DNA of 64,000 bases from Bog-756 sp963725395 (GTDB lineage Bacteria > Actinomycetota > Acidimicrobiia > Acidimicrobiales > RAAP-2): positions 434,001-498,000 of the forward strand of contig CAVRYH010000005.1 in assembly GCA_963725395.1 (NCBI GenBank), read 5' to 3'. Below, one piece after another: positions 50,414-59,160 of the stretch (positions within the stretch are counted from its first letter, which is position 1; each line of letters begins with the position of its first letter). The notes beneath the pieces are model-generated. The model worked only from the letters and a program-made list of their open reading frames with translations, was not told the origin of the DNA and did not search any database. A program made the translations under genes and the position numbers.

Positions 50414-51070
50414 ATGAGTGAAGCCCGTGAGGAGGTCCGTCCGGTCCTGACCGTCACGGCCGACGCCCGCGCCACCGTTCTCGACGTCCTGGCCAACGAG
50501 CCCGACTCGTCCGCGCTGGCCCTGTGGCTGGAGGTCAGTGGCGTCAACGACGGGGCCTACACCTACGACATGTATTTCCAGGCGCTGGCCGATGCCGGCC
50601 ACGGAGATGTGGTCCAACAGGATGACGTGCTTCCCGTGGTCGTGCCCGCGGCCAGTGCCGAGCGCCTGCAGGGTGCCACCCTGGACTTCGTGACCGACGC
50701 CTCCGGCGAGGGGGGGTTGGTGATCGTCAATCCGAACACGCCTCCTGCACCGACGCTGCAGGGGCTCGCCCCCGGTGCCTCGGTGGATCTTTCCGACCCG
50801 CTGGCTCAGCGCGTGGTGGCCGTCCTCGACGAGCAGGTTAATCCGAGCATCGCCGCCCATGGCGGCCGCGCCGACCTCGTTGCCGTCGAGGACGCGTCGG
50901 TGTACCTGCGCCTCAGCGGGGGCTGCCAGGGTTGTGGGATGGCCAAGGCCACGCTCTCCCAGGGGATCGAGGTCATCCTGCGCGAGGCGATCCCCGAGTT
51001 GGCCAACATCGTCGACGTCACCGACCACGCGGACGGGACCAACCCCTACTACGAGCCGGCACACAGCTGA
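50414..51070 (+). CDS. nfuA: NfuA-type iron-sulfur cluster carrier
   Basis: NfuA proteins carry a Fe-S cluster to target enzymes. The 218-residue product has an N-terminal A-type-like domain that lacks its cysteines (LWLEVSGVNDGAYTYDMYF) and a C-terminal NifU domain at about 130-205 with the cluster motif GGCQGCGMA and ALAQRVVAVLDEQVNPSIAAHGG. The domain order matches NfuA. ATG 50414 is chosen over ATGs at 50402 and 50405 because of the -10 at 50401. No other isc/suf gene is in the window. Confidence 0.87.
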   Translation: MSEAREEVRPVLTVTADARATVLDVLANEPDSSALALWLEVSGVNDGAYTYDMYFQALADAGHGDVVQQDDVLPVVVPAASAERLQGATLDFVTDASGEGGLVIVNPNTPPAPTLQGLAPGASVDLSDPLAQRVVAVLDEQVNPSIAAHGGRADLVAVEDASVYLRLSGGCQGCGMAKATLSQGIEVILREAIPELANIVDVTDHADGTNPYYEPAHS

Positions 51071-51120
51071 CCGGACCCGATCGGGCGCCGATGGTGCCCG
51101 AAACCGCGGTGGGCGTCCGG

Positions 51121-51133
51121 TACGTTGCGGGGC
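51121..51133 (+). promoter_or_regulatory. Leaderless promoter of the A24 peptidase gene
   Basis: TACGTT (51121-51126) is followed by 7 nt and GTG 51134. No Shine-Dalgarno is seen. Confidence 0.45.
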
Positions 51134-51952
51134 GTGCAAGCGCTACTGGTGGTGGGGACGGCTGCCGCGGGCATCGTGCTCGGTGGTGTACTCGACCCGG
51201 TAGGCCAGAGGCTGGCCGATCAGAGCCAGGCCGAAGACGAACGTCGACTGGCTGAGCGTCGGGCCGCGACCGAGGAGCAGGCGTCCGACCGGATCGACGG
51301 GCACCCCCGGCCGGACGAGCCGCTCGCCGTGCCGTCGATCGAGCCAGTGAGCGAACCCGTTCACCACCTCCTCGCCTCGGGACGGTCACCCGGACGCACC
51401 GTGGGCTCCGCCCTCCTGACCGGTCTGTTGTTCGGGGCCGCCGCCGCCCACTTCGGGAGCGACATCGTGCTGGCGCCGTTCTGTGCCTTCTTCGCACTGC
51501 TTGTGGCGGTGTCGGTCACCGACCTGTCCCACCGGCTGGTTCCCCGACGCCTGATCTACGCGGGGATGGCGGTCACCGTCCCTCTCCTCGTGGCCACCTC
51601 GGCGGTCGACCACCGGTGGCACAGTCTGAGCGGGTCCCTCATCGCCGGTGCCGCGGCCTTCGCGTTCTTCTTCGCCGTCTGGTGGTTCGTGCCGCGCGGC
51701 ATGGGGTTCGGCGACGTCCGACTGGCGGCGGCCATCGGCATCGCCGTCGGCTACCTCAGCCTCCTCCACGCCTATGTGGCCTTCCTGGTCGGATTCCTCG
51801 TCGGCGCCGTCTTCGGTGTCGTGATGCTGGTGGTGTCCTCCTCCGGCCGCCGCACCCGCATCCCGTTCGCCCCGTCACTGGCCGCCGGCGCCGTGTTCGC
51901 CGTCCTGTGGGGAGGCCAACTGGCCCACCATCTCTTCCACGTGACGAACTGA
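51134..51952 (+). CDS. A24 family prepilin peptidase-like membrane protein
   Basis: The 272-residue multi-pass protein shows the two catalytic aspartates of this aspartyl protease family: VSVTDLSHRLVPRR and GMGFGDVRLAAAIG. It lacks the N-terminal cysteine-rich methylation domain of full PilD enzymes, replacing it with a charged region of about 70 residues after the first helix. Type IV prepilin or Flp/Tad substrates are likely elsewhere, as none is nearby. It precedes aroC. Confidence 0.8.
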   Translation: MQALLVVGTAAAGIVLGGVLDPVGQRLADQSQAEDERRLAERRAATEEQASDRIDGHPRPDEPLAVPSIEPVSEPVHHLLASGRSPGRTVGSALLTGLLFGAAAAHFGSDIVLAPFCAFFALLVAVSVTDLSHRLVPRRLIYAGMAVTVPLLVATSAVDHRWHSLSGSLIAGAAAFAFFFAVWWFVPRGMGFGDVRLAAAIGIAVGYLSLLHAYVAFLVGFLVGAVFGVVMLVVSSSGRRTRIPFAPSLAAGAVFAVLWGGQLAHHLFHVTN

Positions 51953-52032
51953 ACCGGTGGACACGGGACGAAGGCGGTGGTGGCTGGCGGTCCGGTGCCA
52001 CCCGCCCGGCCGGCGGCACCAGCCACCCCGAG

Positions 52033-52045
52033 TAGATTTGCCTCG
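52033..52045 (+). promoter_or_regulatory. Leaderless promoter of aroC
   Basis: TAGATT (52033-52038) is followed by 7 nt and ATG 52046, with no Shine-Dalgarno. It probably drives aroC-aroK-aroB-aroQ. Confidence 0.55.
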
Positions 52046-53278
52046 ATGCTCCGTTACCTGACTGCCGGCGAGTCGCACGGCCGCGCCCTCGTCGTGATCG
52101 TGGAGGGGATGCCCGCCGGGTTGCTGGTCACCGCCGACGACATCCGACGGGGCCTGGCCCGCAGGCGCCTCGGATTCGGACGGGGTCCCCGGATGCGATT
52201 CGAGGCGGATGAGGTCACGCTGGTCGGGGGGATCAGGCACGGCAGGACGCTGGGATCCCCGGTGGCCATCGAGATCGCCAACACGGAATGGCCCAAATGG
52301 GAAGAGGAGATGTCGCCCGGGCCCGGGCTCCCCTCCAAAGTGCTGACCCAACCACGACCGGGCCACGCCGATCTCTCGGGGATGCTCAAGTACGGGCTCG
52401 ACGACGCACGTGACGTGTTGGAGCGGGCCTCCGCCCGCGAAACTGCAGCACGGGTGGCCGCGGGAACCCTTGCCAAGCTCCTGTTGCAGCAGATCGGCAT
52501 CGACATCCTGAGCCACATCGTGCAGCTCGGGCCGGAACGGGTCGAGTCGGACGCGCTCCCGACCATCGAGGACCTGGCGCGAATCGACGAGTCGGCGGTG
52601 AGGTGCGCGTCCCCTGAGGCGGAGGCCCGGATGGTGGCGGCGGTGAAGGCCGCGGCCAAGGACGGCGACTCGCTCGGTGGCGTCGCCGAGGTCGTGGCGC
52701 ACGGCGTGCCGGTTGGCCTCGGAAGCCACGTCCACTGGGATCGCCGCCTCGACGCCCTGTTGGCCCAGGCGCTGATGAGCATCCAGGCGGTCAAGGCGGT
52801 CGAGTTCGGAGACGGCGCCGAGCTCGCCGGACTCCGGGGCAGTGTCGCCCACGACGCCATCCGGATCGCCGATGACGGTCCGGACGACCGGGCCGCCTCG
52901 AGGATCGGCCTGATCGGCGGCGGGTACATCCGGGACACCCACCACGCCGGAGGGGTGGAGGGGGGCATCTCCACCGGGGGTCCCATCGTGGCCCGCGTGG
53001 CCATGAAGCCGCTGGCCACCCTCAACCGGCCGACGCTCGGAACGGTGGACGTCGTCACCAAGGAGTCGACGGTCTCGTTCAAGGAGCGCACCGATGTCAC
53101 GGCCGTCCCGGCCATGGGCGTGGTGGCCGAGACCATGACCGCCCTGGTCCTGGCCTCCGAGGCCCTGCGGAAGTTCGGCGGTGACTCGGTGTCCGAGTTC
53201 CGGCGGAACCGCCTGGGATATCTGGCGTCGCTGGGCGAGACCCCCTCGGCCACGCCGCACGCCCTCCACGATGGTTGA
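52046..53278 (+). CDS. aroC: Chorismate synthase
   Basis: AroC makes chorismate from EPSP with reduced FMN as catalyst. The 410-residue enzyme has AGESHGRALVVIVEGMPAG, RRRLGFGRGPRM, RPGHADLSGMLKYGLDDARDVLERASARET with the conserved substrate residues, and GGISTGGPIVARVAMKPL. ATG 52046 is supported by the -10 and by the short start MLRYLTAGES; the frame upstream to 51977 is not needed. The stop overlaps aroK by 8 nt. Confidence 0.95.
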   Translation: MLRYLTAGESHGRALVVIVEGMPAGLLVTADDIRRGLARRRLGFGRGPRMRFEADEVTLVGGIRHGRTLGSPVAIEIANTEWPKWEEEMSPGPGLPSKVLTQPRPGHADLSGMLKYGLDDARDVLERASARETAARVAAGTLAKLLLQQIGIDILSHIVQLGPERVESDALPTIEDLARIDESAVRCASPEAEARMVAAVKAAAKDGDSLGGVAEVVAHGVPVGLGSHVHWDRRLDALLAQALMSIQAVKAVEFGDGAELAGLRGSVAHDAIRIADDGPDDRAASRIGLIGGGYIRDTHHAGGVEGGISTGGPIVARVAMKPLATLNRPTLGTVDVVTKESTVSFKERTDVTAVPAMGVVAETMTALVLASEALRKFGGDSVSEFRRNRLGYLASLGETPSATPHALHDG

Positions 53279-53813
53279 CCGCATCATCCTGGTGGGGATG
53301 ATGGGTGCGGGCAAGACCACGGTGGGCCGGCTGCTGGCCGAACGCCTGGGGTGGGACCACTGCGACTCCGATGCCCAGGTGATGGTCCGCACGGGCCGGA
53401 CGGTGCCGGAGCTCTTCTCAGAACAGGGGGAGCCGGCGTTCCGGGCCGAGGAGTCCCGGGTGCTGACCGACGCCCTCACCGGTGACAGGCCGGTGGTCGT
53501 CTCCGCTGCCGGTGGGGTGGTCCTGTCACCGGCCAACCGTGAACTGTTGGCCCGCAGCGGCACCGTGGTGTGGCTCCGGGCCGATCCACAGCTGCTGATC
53601 ACGAGGGTCGGCCGGGGCCAGGGGCGCCCGCTGCTCGACGTCGACCCGGCCACGGCGATGGTGGAGCTGTACGAGGTCAGGCGTCCCCTGTACGAGTCGG
53701 TCGCCGCAGCGACCGTGGATGTCGACGGCCGGACACCCGCTGAGGTGGTTGACGTGATCCTGGCCGAACCGGTGGTCCGCGGCCCGGGTGGCGGGGCCGA
53801 GGAGGTGTCGTGA
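53271..53813 (+). CDS. aroK: Shikimate kinase
   Basis: AroK phosphorylates shikimate. The 180-residue P-loop kinase has LVGMMGAGKTTVGRLLAERLG (Walker A), DSDAQV with the Mg-binding Asp, FRAEESRVL, SAAGGVVLSPANRELL with the substrate-binding Gly pair, and the lid GRPLLDVD. It starts inside the aroC end, and its stop overlaps aroB (GTGA). Confidence 0.94.
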   Translation: MVDRIILVGMMGAGKTTVGRLLAERLGWDHCDSDAQVMVRTGRTVPELFSEQGEPAFRAEESRVLTDALTGDRPVVVSAAGGVVLSPANRELLARSGTVVWLRADPQLLITRVGRGQGRPLLDVDPATAMVELYEVRRPLYESVAAATVDVDGRTPAEVVDVILAEPVVRGPGGGAEEVS

Positions 53814-54887
53814 TCGACATCCCCGTCGAGCTCGGGCCCCGCCGCTACGAGGTGGTCGTGGGCGACGGGGTGCGGCACCGGCTGGCCGACATGGTGGCCG
53901 CCGCGGTGCCGCGGGCCAACCGGGCCGCCGTCGTCACCCAGGACGGCATCGGCGTGGAGGTCGATCCCGGGCTTCCGGTGTGGCACTTCACGGTGCCCGA
54001 CGGCGAGGAGGCCAAATCCCTCGGCGAGGTCGAGCGGCTGTGCCGGGGCTTCGCACAGGCCGGGCTCAGCCGATCCGACGTGGTCATCGCCGTGGGCGGC
54101 GGGGTGGTCAGCGACCTGGCCGGCTTCGCCGCGGCGTCCTTCCACCGCGGGACCGCCTACATCAACGTCGCCACGACACTGCTCGCCCAGGTGGACGCGG
54201 CCGTCGGGGGGAAGACCGGTGTCAACCTCCCCGAGGGCAAGAACCTGGTCGGCGCATTCTGGCAACCGAGGGGGGTCCTGTGCGACACCGAGGTGCTGGC
54301 GACGTTGCCGCCCGCGCGAGTGGGCGTCCGGCCGGGGAGAGATGGCCAAGTACGCGTTCCTCCGACCTGACGGTGAAAAGGACGGTCCGCCGGACGCCTC
54401 GCTCCTCGGGTTGGCGCTTCCCGAACAGGTGGCCCGTTGCGTGGCCATCAAGGCCGACGTCGTGGCATCGGACGAGCGTGAGGGTGATCGGCGCATGCTT
54501 CTCAACTACGGCCACACGCTCGCCCATGCCCTCGAGGCGGCCGCATTCGATCCCGATTCGGGCCTCGACCTGCGCCACGGCGAGGCGGTGGCGGTGGGGC
54601 TCGTCTTCGCCGCCCATCTGGCCAGGCGGCTCGGGCGCATCGACGACGCGCGGGTCGAACTCCACCGGCGGGTCGTCGGGGCCTTCGATCTCTCGCCCCT
54701 CCTCCCGGCCGGCCTCGATCGGGAGCAGCTCGTCTCGTTCATGGCGCGGGACAAAAAGGCCCACCAGGATCTGACCTTCGTCCTCGACGGCCCCGCCGGT
54801 GTGGAGGTGGTCCATGGCGTCGGTCACGACGACGTGGTCGCTACCCTGGCGACCATGGCCCATTCGGTGCAAGGGGGACGACCATGA
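53810..54887 (+). CDS. aroB: 3-Dehydroquinate synthase, apparent frameshift near 54312
   Basis: AroB cyclises DAHP to 3-dehydroquinate with NAD and a metal. The first frame has DGEEAKSLGEVERLC, AVGGGVVSDLAGFAAASFHRG and TTLLAQVDAAVGGKTGVNLP for NAD and substrate. After LATLPPA the frame is lost around 54309-54316, and the next frame resumes REWASGRGEMAKYAFL, then NYGHTLAHALE with the metal-binding His and LRHGEAVAVGLVFAA. Removing one base restores 358 residues. As aroA and others are essential in prototrophs, an insertion error is probable. Confidence 0.9.
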
Positions 54888-55342
54888 GTGGCAAGGGCCT
54901 GATCGTGCTGCTGTCGGGACCCAATCTCGACCTGCTGGGTGACCGTGAACCGGCCGTCTACGGCACCGCCACCCTGGAGGACCATGTGGCGGTGGCGACC
55001 GAGACGGCATCGGCGGCGGGCTATGCGCTCGAACACCTGCAGACCAACCACGAGGGCGGCCTGGTGGAGGCGGTCCACGCCGCCCGCGGACGGGCCGAGG
55101 CCGTCATCATCAATGCCGGGGCCCTCTCCCACACCTCGTGGTCACTCCACGACGCCCTCGCCGCTTTCGACGGTGTGGTGGTCGAACTGCACCTGTCCAA
55201 CCCGGCGGCCCGGGAGCCCTTCCGTCACACCTCGGTCATCGCCCCGGTGGCCGACGGCTGCATCGCGGGATTCGGGGGCGTCGGGTACCGCCTGGCCGTG
55301 CAGGCCGTCGACCTGGTGCTGCACGCCCGGGCGGAGGGCTGA
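54884..55342 (+). CDS. aroQ: Type II 3-dehydroquinate dehydratase
   Basis: AroQ dehydrates 3-dehydroquinate to 3-dehydroshikimate. The 152-residue type II enzyme has LSGPNLDLLGDREPAVYG with the catalytic Tyr region, LQTNHEGGLVEAVH, INAGALSHTSWSLHDAL with the active-site His, and VVELHLSNPAAREPFRHTS. ATG 54884 overlaps the aroB stop. The usual second glycine-rich start GPNLNLLG has Asp in place of the second Asn. Confidence 0.95.
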   Translation: MSGKGLIVLLSGPNLDLLGDREPAVYGTATLEDHVAVATETASAAGYALEHLQTNHEGGLVEAVHAARGRAEAVIINAGALSHTSWSLHDALAAFDGVVVELHLSNPAAREPFRHTSVIAPVADGCIAGFGGVGYRLAVQAVDLVLHARAEG

Positions 55343-55347
55343 CCGGC

Positions 55348-56509
55348 GTGGCCCACCCGCCTCCCGGGGACCTCCTCCCCCCGCTCGACGTCACGGGGCG
55401 CCTCGGACGCCTGAGAGGGCTCTTCGGCGGCGCCGGTCCGGACGATGGGCCCGTGGATGCACTGTTGGTGACCACCCCGGCCAACATCAGATGGCTCAGC
55501 GGGTTCACCGGCTCGGCCGGGCTGCTCCTGGTGACCCGCAGCCGGGCTCTGCTCACCTCCGACGGCCGGTACCGCACCCAGTCCGTCGAGCAGCTGGCCG
55601 CCGCCGGCGTGGGTTCCGAGATCGAGGTGTCCATCGGCGGCGTGCAGGTACAGCGCGACGCGCTCGGTGGCCGCCGCCGGAGGCGGGGCGCGGGTGGGAC
55701 TGGAGGCGGACCACGTGACCTGGTCCGCGCAGCGAACCTGGGAGGAGCTCCTCGACGGGACCGAGATCGTCCCGACCCGAGGCGTCGTGGAGCGGCTCCG
55801 CAGCGTCAAGGACCCCGGCGAGGTGGTGCGTATGGAACGGGCGGCGGCCATCGCCGACGACGCGCTCGCCTCGGTCCTGCCCCTGCTGGCGTCGGTGGGG
55901 TCGGGAGCCGACGACGAGCTGACCGAGGCCATGTTCGCGGCGGCGCTCGACCACGCCATGCGCCAGCGGGGTGCCGAGGAGCCGGCGTTCGAGACGATTG
56001 TGGCGTCCGGTGAGAACTCGGCCAAGCCCCATGCCCGGCCCGGCCCGCGGCTCATCCGGCCGGGCGACCCGGTGGTGGTCGACTTCGGCGCGGTGTACGA
56101 CGGGTACCGCTCGGACATGACCAGGACGTTCTGTGTCGGCGGTTCACCGTCCGGCGAACTGGCGACCGTGTTCGAGGTGGTGGCCGAGTCCCAGCGTGTC
56201 GGGGTGGGCGCCGTGGCCCCCGGCCGCGAGGCCAGTGAGGTCGACGCGGCCTGCCGGGAGGTCATCGCCACCGCCGGCTGGGCCGACCGGTTCGAGCACG
56301 GAACCGGCCACGGGGTGGGCCTCGACATCCACGAGGGCCCGTCGGTCGGGCCCGGGTCTACTGCTATTCTCGAGCCCGGCACCGTGGTCACCGTGGAACC
56401 CGGGGTGTACCTGCCGGGAACCGGGGGGGTGCGCATCGAGGACACCCTGCTGGTGACCGAGGGCGGAAGCCGCCCCCTCACCCTATTCCCGAAGGAAGTT
56501 GCTGTCTGA
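55348..56509 (+). CDS. M24B Xaa-Pro aminopeptidase, apparent frameshift near 55660
   Basis: M24B peptidases release N-terminal residues before proline using two metal ions. The first frame covers the N-terminal domain (DALLVTTPANIRWLSGFTGSAGLLLVT). Near 55655-55666 it breaks; the second frame resumes GARVGLEADHVTW and contains all metal ligands: VVDFGAVYDGYRSDMTRTF, EHGTGHGVGLDIHE, VTVEPGVYLP and GVRIEDTLLVT. Removing one base gives 386 residues. It is usually found next to efp and aroQ, as here, and EF-P itself follows after a TGATG overlap. Confidence 0.87.
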
Positions 56510-57069
56510 TGGCTGTCTCCACCAACGATCTGCGCAATGGCATGACCCTCGACCTGCCCGAGGGCCTGTTCGCCGTGGTCGAGTTCCAGCACGTGAAGCC
56601 GGGCAAGGGTGGTGCCTTCGTCAGGACCAAGTTGAAGAACCAACGCACCGGCGCCGTCATCGAGCGCACCTACCGGGCCGACGAGAAGCTCGAGCAGGCC
56701 ATCATCGACAAACGCGAGATGCAGTTCCTCTACCGGGACGGTTCGGAGTACGTCTTCATGGACACGACGACCTACGAACAGCTCCAGGTTGACACCGGCC
56801 TCCTCGGCGACGCCGCCAACTACCTGAAGGAGGGGGACGACGCCGTGCTGCAGTTCTTCGGAGCGGAGATCGTGGGTGTCGACCTGCCGGCCGCGGTCGA
56901 GCTCACCGTCACCGACACCGAGCCCGGTGTCCAGGGCGACCGGGTGTCGGGCGCCCGCAAGCCGGCGACGGTGGAGACGGGACTCGTCCTCCAGGTCCCG
57001 CTGTTCGTCAACCCGGGCGAGCGGATCAAAGTCGACACGCGCACGGGCGAGTACCTGACGCGAGCCTGA
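56509..57069 (+). CDS. efp: Elongation factor P
   Basis: EF-P relieves ribosome stalling at polyproline stretches. The 186-residue protein has three beta-barrel domains; K33 in the loop HVKPGKGGAFVRTKLKN is the site modified in many bacteria, while no modifying enzyme (EpmA or similar) is seen here. The C-terminal domain has ATVETGLVLQVPLFVNPGERIKVDTRTGEY, the family signature. ATG 56509 overlaps the peptidase stop. Confidence 0.95.
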   Translation: MAVSTNDLRNGMTLDLPEGLFAVVEFQHVKPGKGGAFVRTKLKNQRTGAVIERTYRADEKLEQAIIDKREMQFLYRDGSEYVFMDTTTYEQLQVDTGLLGDAANYLKEGDDAVLQFFGAEIVGVDLPAAVELTVTDTEPGVQGDRVSGARKPATVETGLVLQVPLFVNPGERIKVDTRTGEYLTRA

Positions 57070-57072
57070 GCC

Positions 57073-57110
57073 GGTCCGGAGCCCCGCCGTGGGTTGGAGT
57101 CCACCGGACC
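57073..57110 (+). terminator. Candidate terminator after efp
   Basis: GGTCCGG (57073-57079) pairs with CCGGACC (57104-57110) over 7 bp in the efp-nusB gap, with a 24-nt loop and no T-tract. Confidence 0.3.
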
Positions 57111-57149
57111 CGGCACCGCCACCTCCTCCGGCCCACCTCGACCAGCCCC

Positions 57150-57587
57150 ATGGAACCCGCACCCCGACACCAAGCCCGTGAACGGGCGCTGACGCTGCTG
57201 TACGAGGCGGAGCTGAAGGGGCGACCACCGGGCCAGGTGCTGGAGGCCCTGGCCGTGCCCCCCGACGCCTACACCTCGGAACTGGTGCGGGCCGTGGAAG
57301 CCAGCGCCCAGGAGATCGACCGGCTCGTCGACGACGCCGCCATCGGTTGGGGACTCGACCGGTTGGCCGTGGTCGACAGGAACGTGCTCCGCATCGCCGT
57401 GGCCGAGTTGCTGTCGTTCCCCGATGTGCCCACCGCGGTGATCCTCAACGAGGCGGTGGAGTTGGCGTCGGCGTACTCCACCGACGACTCCGGGCGCTTC
57501 GTGAACGGGGTGTTGGCCACGGTCGCGAAACAGGTGAGACCTGAGGCCGACGCGGGCGGTGGCCGAGCGGGTATAGTCGAGCCCTGA
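57150..57587 (+). CDS. nusB: Transcription antitermination factor NusB
   Basis: NusB binds boxA RNA with NusE and keeps rRNA transcription processive. The 145-residue helical protein starts HQARERALTLLYEAEL and has LDRLAVVDRNVLRIAVAELLSFPDVPTAVILNEAVELASAYSTDDSGRFVNGVL, the core family pattern. The 80-nt gap before it holds a hairpin. The pyr operon -10 overlaps its last codons. Confidence 0.93.
   Translation: MEPAPRHQARERALTLLYEAELKGRPPGQVLEALAVPPDAYTSELVRAVEASAQEIDRLVDDAAIGWGLDRLAVVDRNVLRIAVAELLSFPDVPTAVILNEAVELASAYSTDDSGRFVNGVLATVAKQVRPEADAGGGRAGIVEP
57572..57577 (+). promoter_or_regulatory. -10 element of the pyr operon
   Basis: TATAGT differs from TATAAT at one position and lies inside the nusB 3' end. 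A start near 57584 would give a leader of about 47 nt that carries the PyrR-binding hairpin. No clear -35 was found. Confidence 0.5.
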
Positions 57588-57595
57588 CCGTGAAG

Positions 57596-57613
57596 CGGGT
57601 CCCGTGAGGCCCG
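57596..57613 (+). promoter_or_regulatory. PyrR RNA-binding loop in the pyr leader
   Basis: CGGGTC (57596-57601) pairs with GGCCCG (57608-57613) around CCGTGA. The sequence TCCCGTGAGGC (57600-57610) matches the PyrR consensus UCCNGNGAGGY. AGGAGG begins 8 nt after the stem, so bound PyrR could block ribosome access, as proposed for mycobacterial pyr leaders. Confidence 0.7.
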
Positions 57614-57630
57614 TACGGACAGGAGGAAGC

Positions 57631-58200
57631 GTGGCCGAACGTGAACGCAGTCACACCCGTCCGCGGGCGTCTGTGTTCGTTCCCCGGGTCCAGGTGATGT
57701 CGGCCGACGATGTCCGCCGGGCCATCACCCGCATGGCGCACGAGATCGCCGAGCGCAACCGGGGCCTCCAGCACGTGGTGCTGATCGGCCTCCAGACCGG
57801 CGGCGTGGCCATCGCCGAGCGGTTGGCCGAGACCCTGGCCGAGGTCGAAGACGCGGACATCCCGGTCGGGACGCTCGACGTCGCGTTCTACCGCGACGAC
57901 ATCGGGCTCCGGCCCGTGCTCCCCGAAGCGGCGACCGATATCAGCTTCGACCTGACGGGAACGACGGTGGTGCTGGTGGACGACGTGCTGTTCACCGGTC
58001 GGACCATCCGTGCCGCCCTCAACGCGTTGGGCGAGTACGGGCGCGCCCAGGTGGTCGAGCTGGCCGTGATGGTGGACCGTGGACACCGGGAGCTCCCCAT
58101 CCGGCCCGACTACGTGGGGAAGAACCTGCCGACCAGCCGTGACGAGATGGTCGATGTCTCCGCTGACGGGGTGTCCCTGGGTGAGCTGGTCAGCCGGTGA
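57631..58200 (+). CDS. pyrR: Bifunctional pyr operon regulator / uracil phosphoribosyltransferase PyrR
   Basis: PyrR binds pyr leader RNA when UMP is high and can also make UMP from uracil and PRPP. The 189-residue protein has GLQTGGVAIAERLAE, the PRPP-binding VVLVDDVLFTGRTIRAAL at about 113-130, and RHELPI-like RGHRELPIRPDYVGKNLPTS with the conserved RNA-side basic residues. GTG 57631 has AGGAGG 4 nt upstream; a start at 57604 is ruled out by the hairpin. It overlaps pyrB by 4 nt. Confidence 0.95.
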   Translation: MAERERSHTRPRASVFVPRVQVMSADDVRRAITRMAHEIAERNRGLQHVVLIGLQTGGVAIAERLAETLAEVEDADIPVGTLDVAFYRDDIGLRPVLPEAATDISFDLTGTTVVLVDDVLFTGRTIRAALNALGEYGRAQVVELAVMVDRGHRELPIRPDYVGKNLPTSRDEMVDVSADGVSLGELVSR

Positions 58201-59160
58201 GCCCGTTCCCGGCCCATCTGCTCAGCATCGACGACCTCGACACCGACGACATCGTCGAGGTGCTCCGGGTGGCCGACTCCTTTGCCGAGGTCGGTCGGCG
58301 GGCCAATCCGAAGGTGCCGACCCTGCGCGGCCGGACGGTGGCCACCCTGTTCTTCGAGGACTCGACCCGCACGCGGATGTCCTTTGAGACCGCGGCCAAG
58401 CGGATGTCGGCCGACGTGCTCTCCTTCGCCGCCGGCTCGTCGTCCCTGAAGAAGGGGGAGTCACTGCGGGACACGGTCGAGACCATCGAGGCCATCGGCA
58501 TCGATGCGGTGATCATCCGCCACGCCTCATCGGGGGTTCCGTCCCGGGTGGCGAGCTGGGTGGACCACTGTGCGGTCATCAACGCGGGCGACGGCTGGCA
58601 CCAGCACCCCACCCAGGCACTGCTCGACCTCTACACGGTCCGTCAGGCCCTGGGGGGTGGCGACGACGGTGTGGCCCGGTTCGAGGGACTGCAGGTCGTG
58701 ATCGTGGGGGACATCCGTCACAGCCGAGTGGCCCGCTCCCAGATCACCGCCTACGCCGCCCTCGGGGCCGAGGTGACGCTGGTGGCTCCGGCGACGCTGC
58801 TCCCGCCCTCCCTCGAGGGGTGGCCGGTCGTGGCGGTCGGCCACGACCTCGACGAGGTCCTCCCCAAGGCCGACGTGGTGTCACTGCTGCGGGTCCAGGC
58901 AGAACGGGGAAGCGGCGAGTTCGTGCCGACGCTCCGCGAGTACACCGCCGGCTTCGGGCTCACAGCCCGGCGGGCGGCCATGCTCCAGCCCGGCGCGTTG
59001 ATCCTTCATCCCGGCCCCATCGTCCGGGGCGTGGAGATCGCCTCGGACGTCGCCGAACTGCCCGCCGCCCTCATCACCGAACAGGTGAGCAACGGCGTGG
59101 CCATCCGGATGGCCGTGCTCTTCCTGCTGCTGGGCCAGGGCGTCCGGGAAGGCACCTCTC

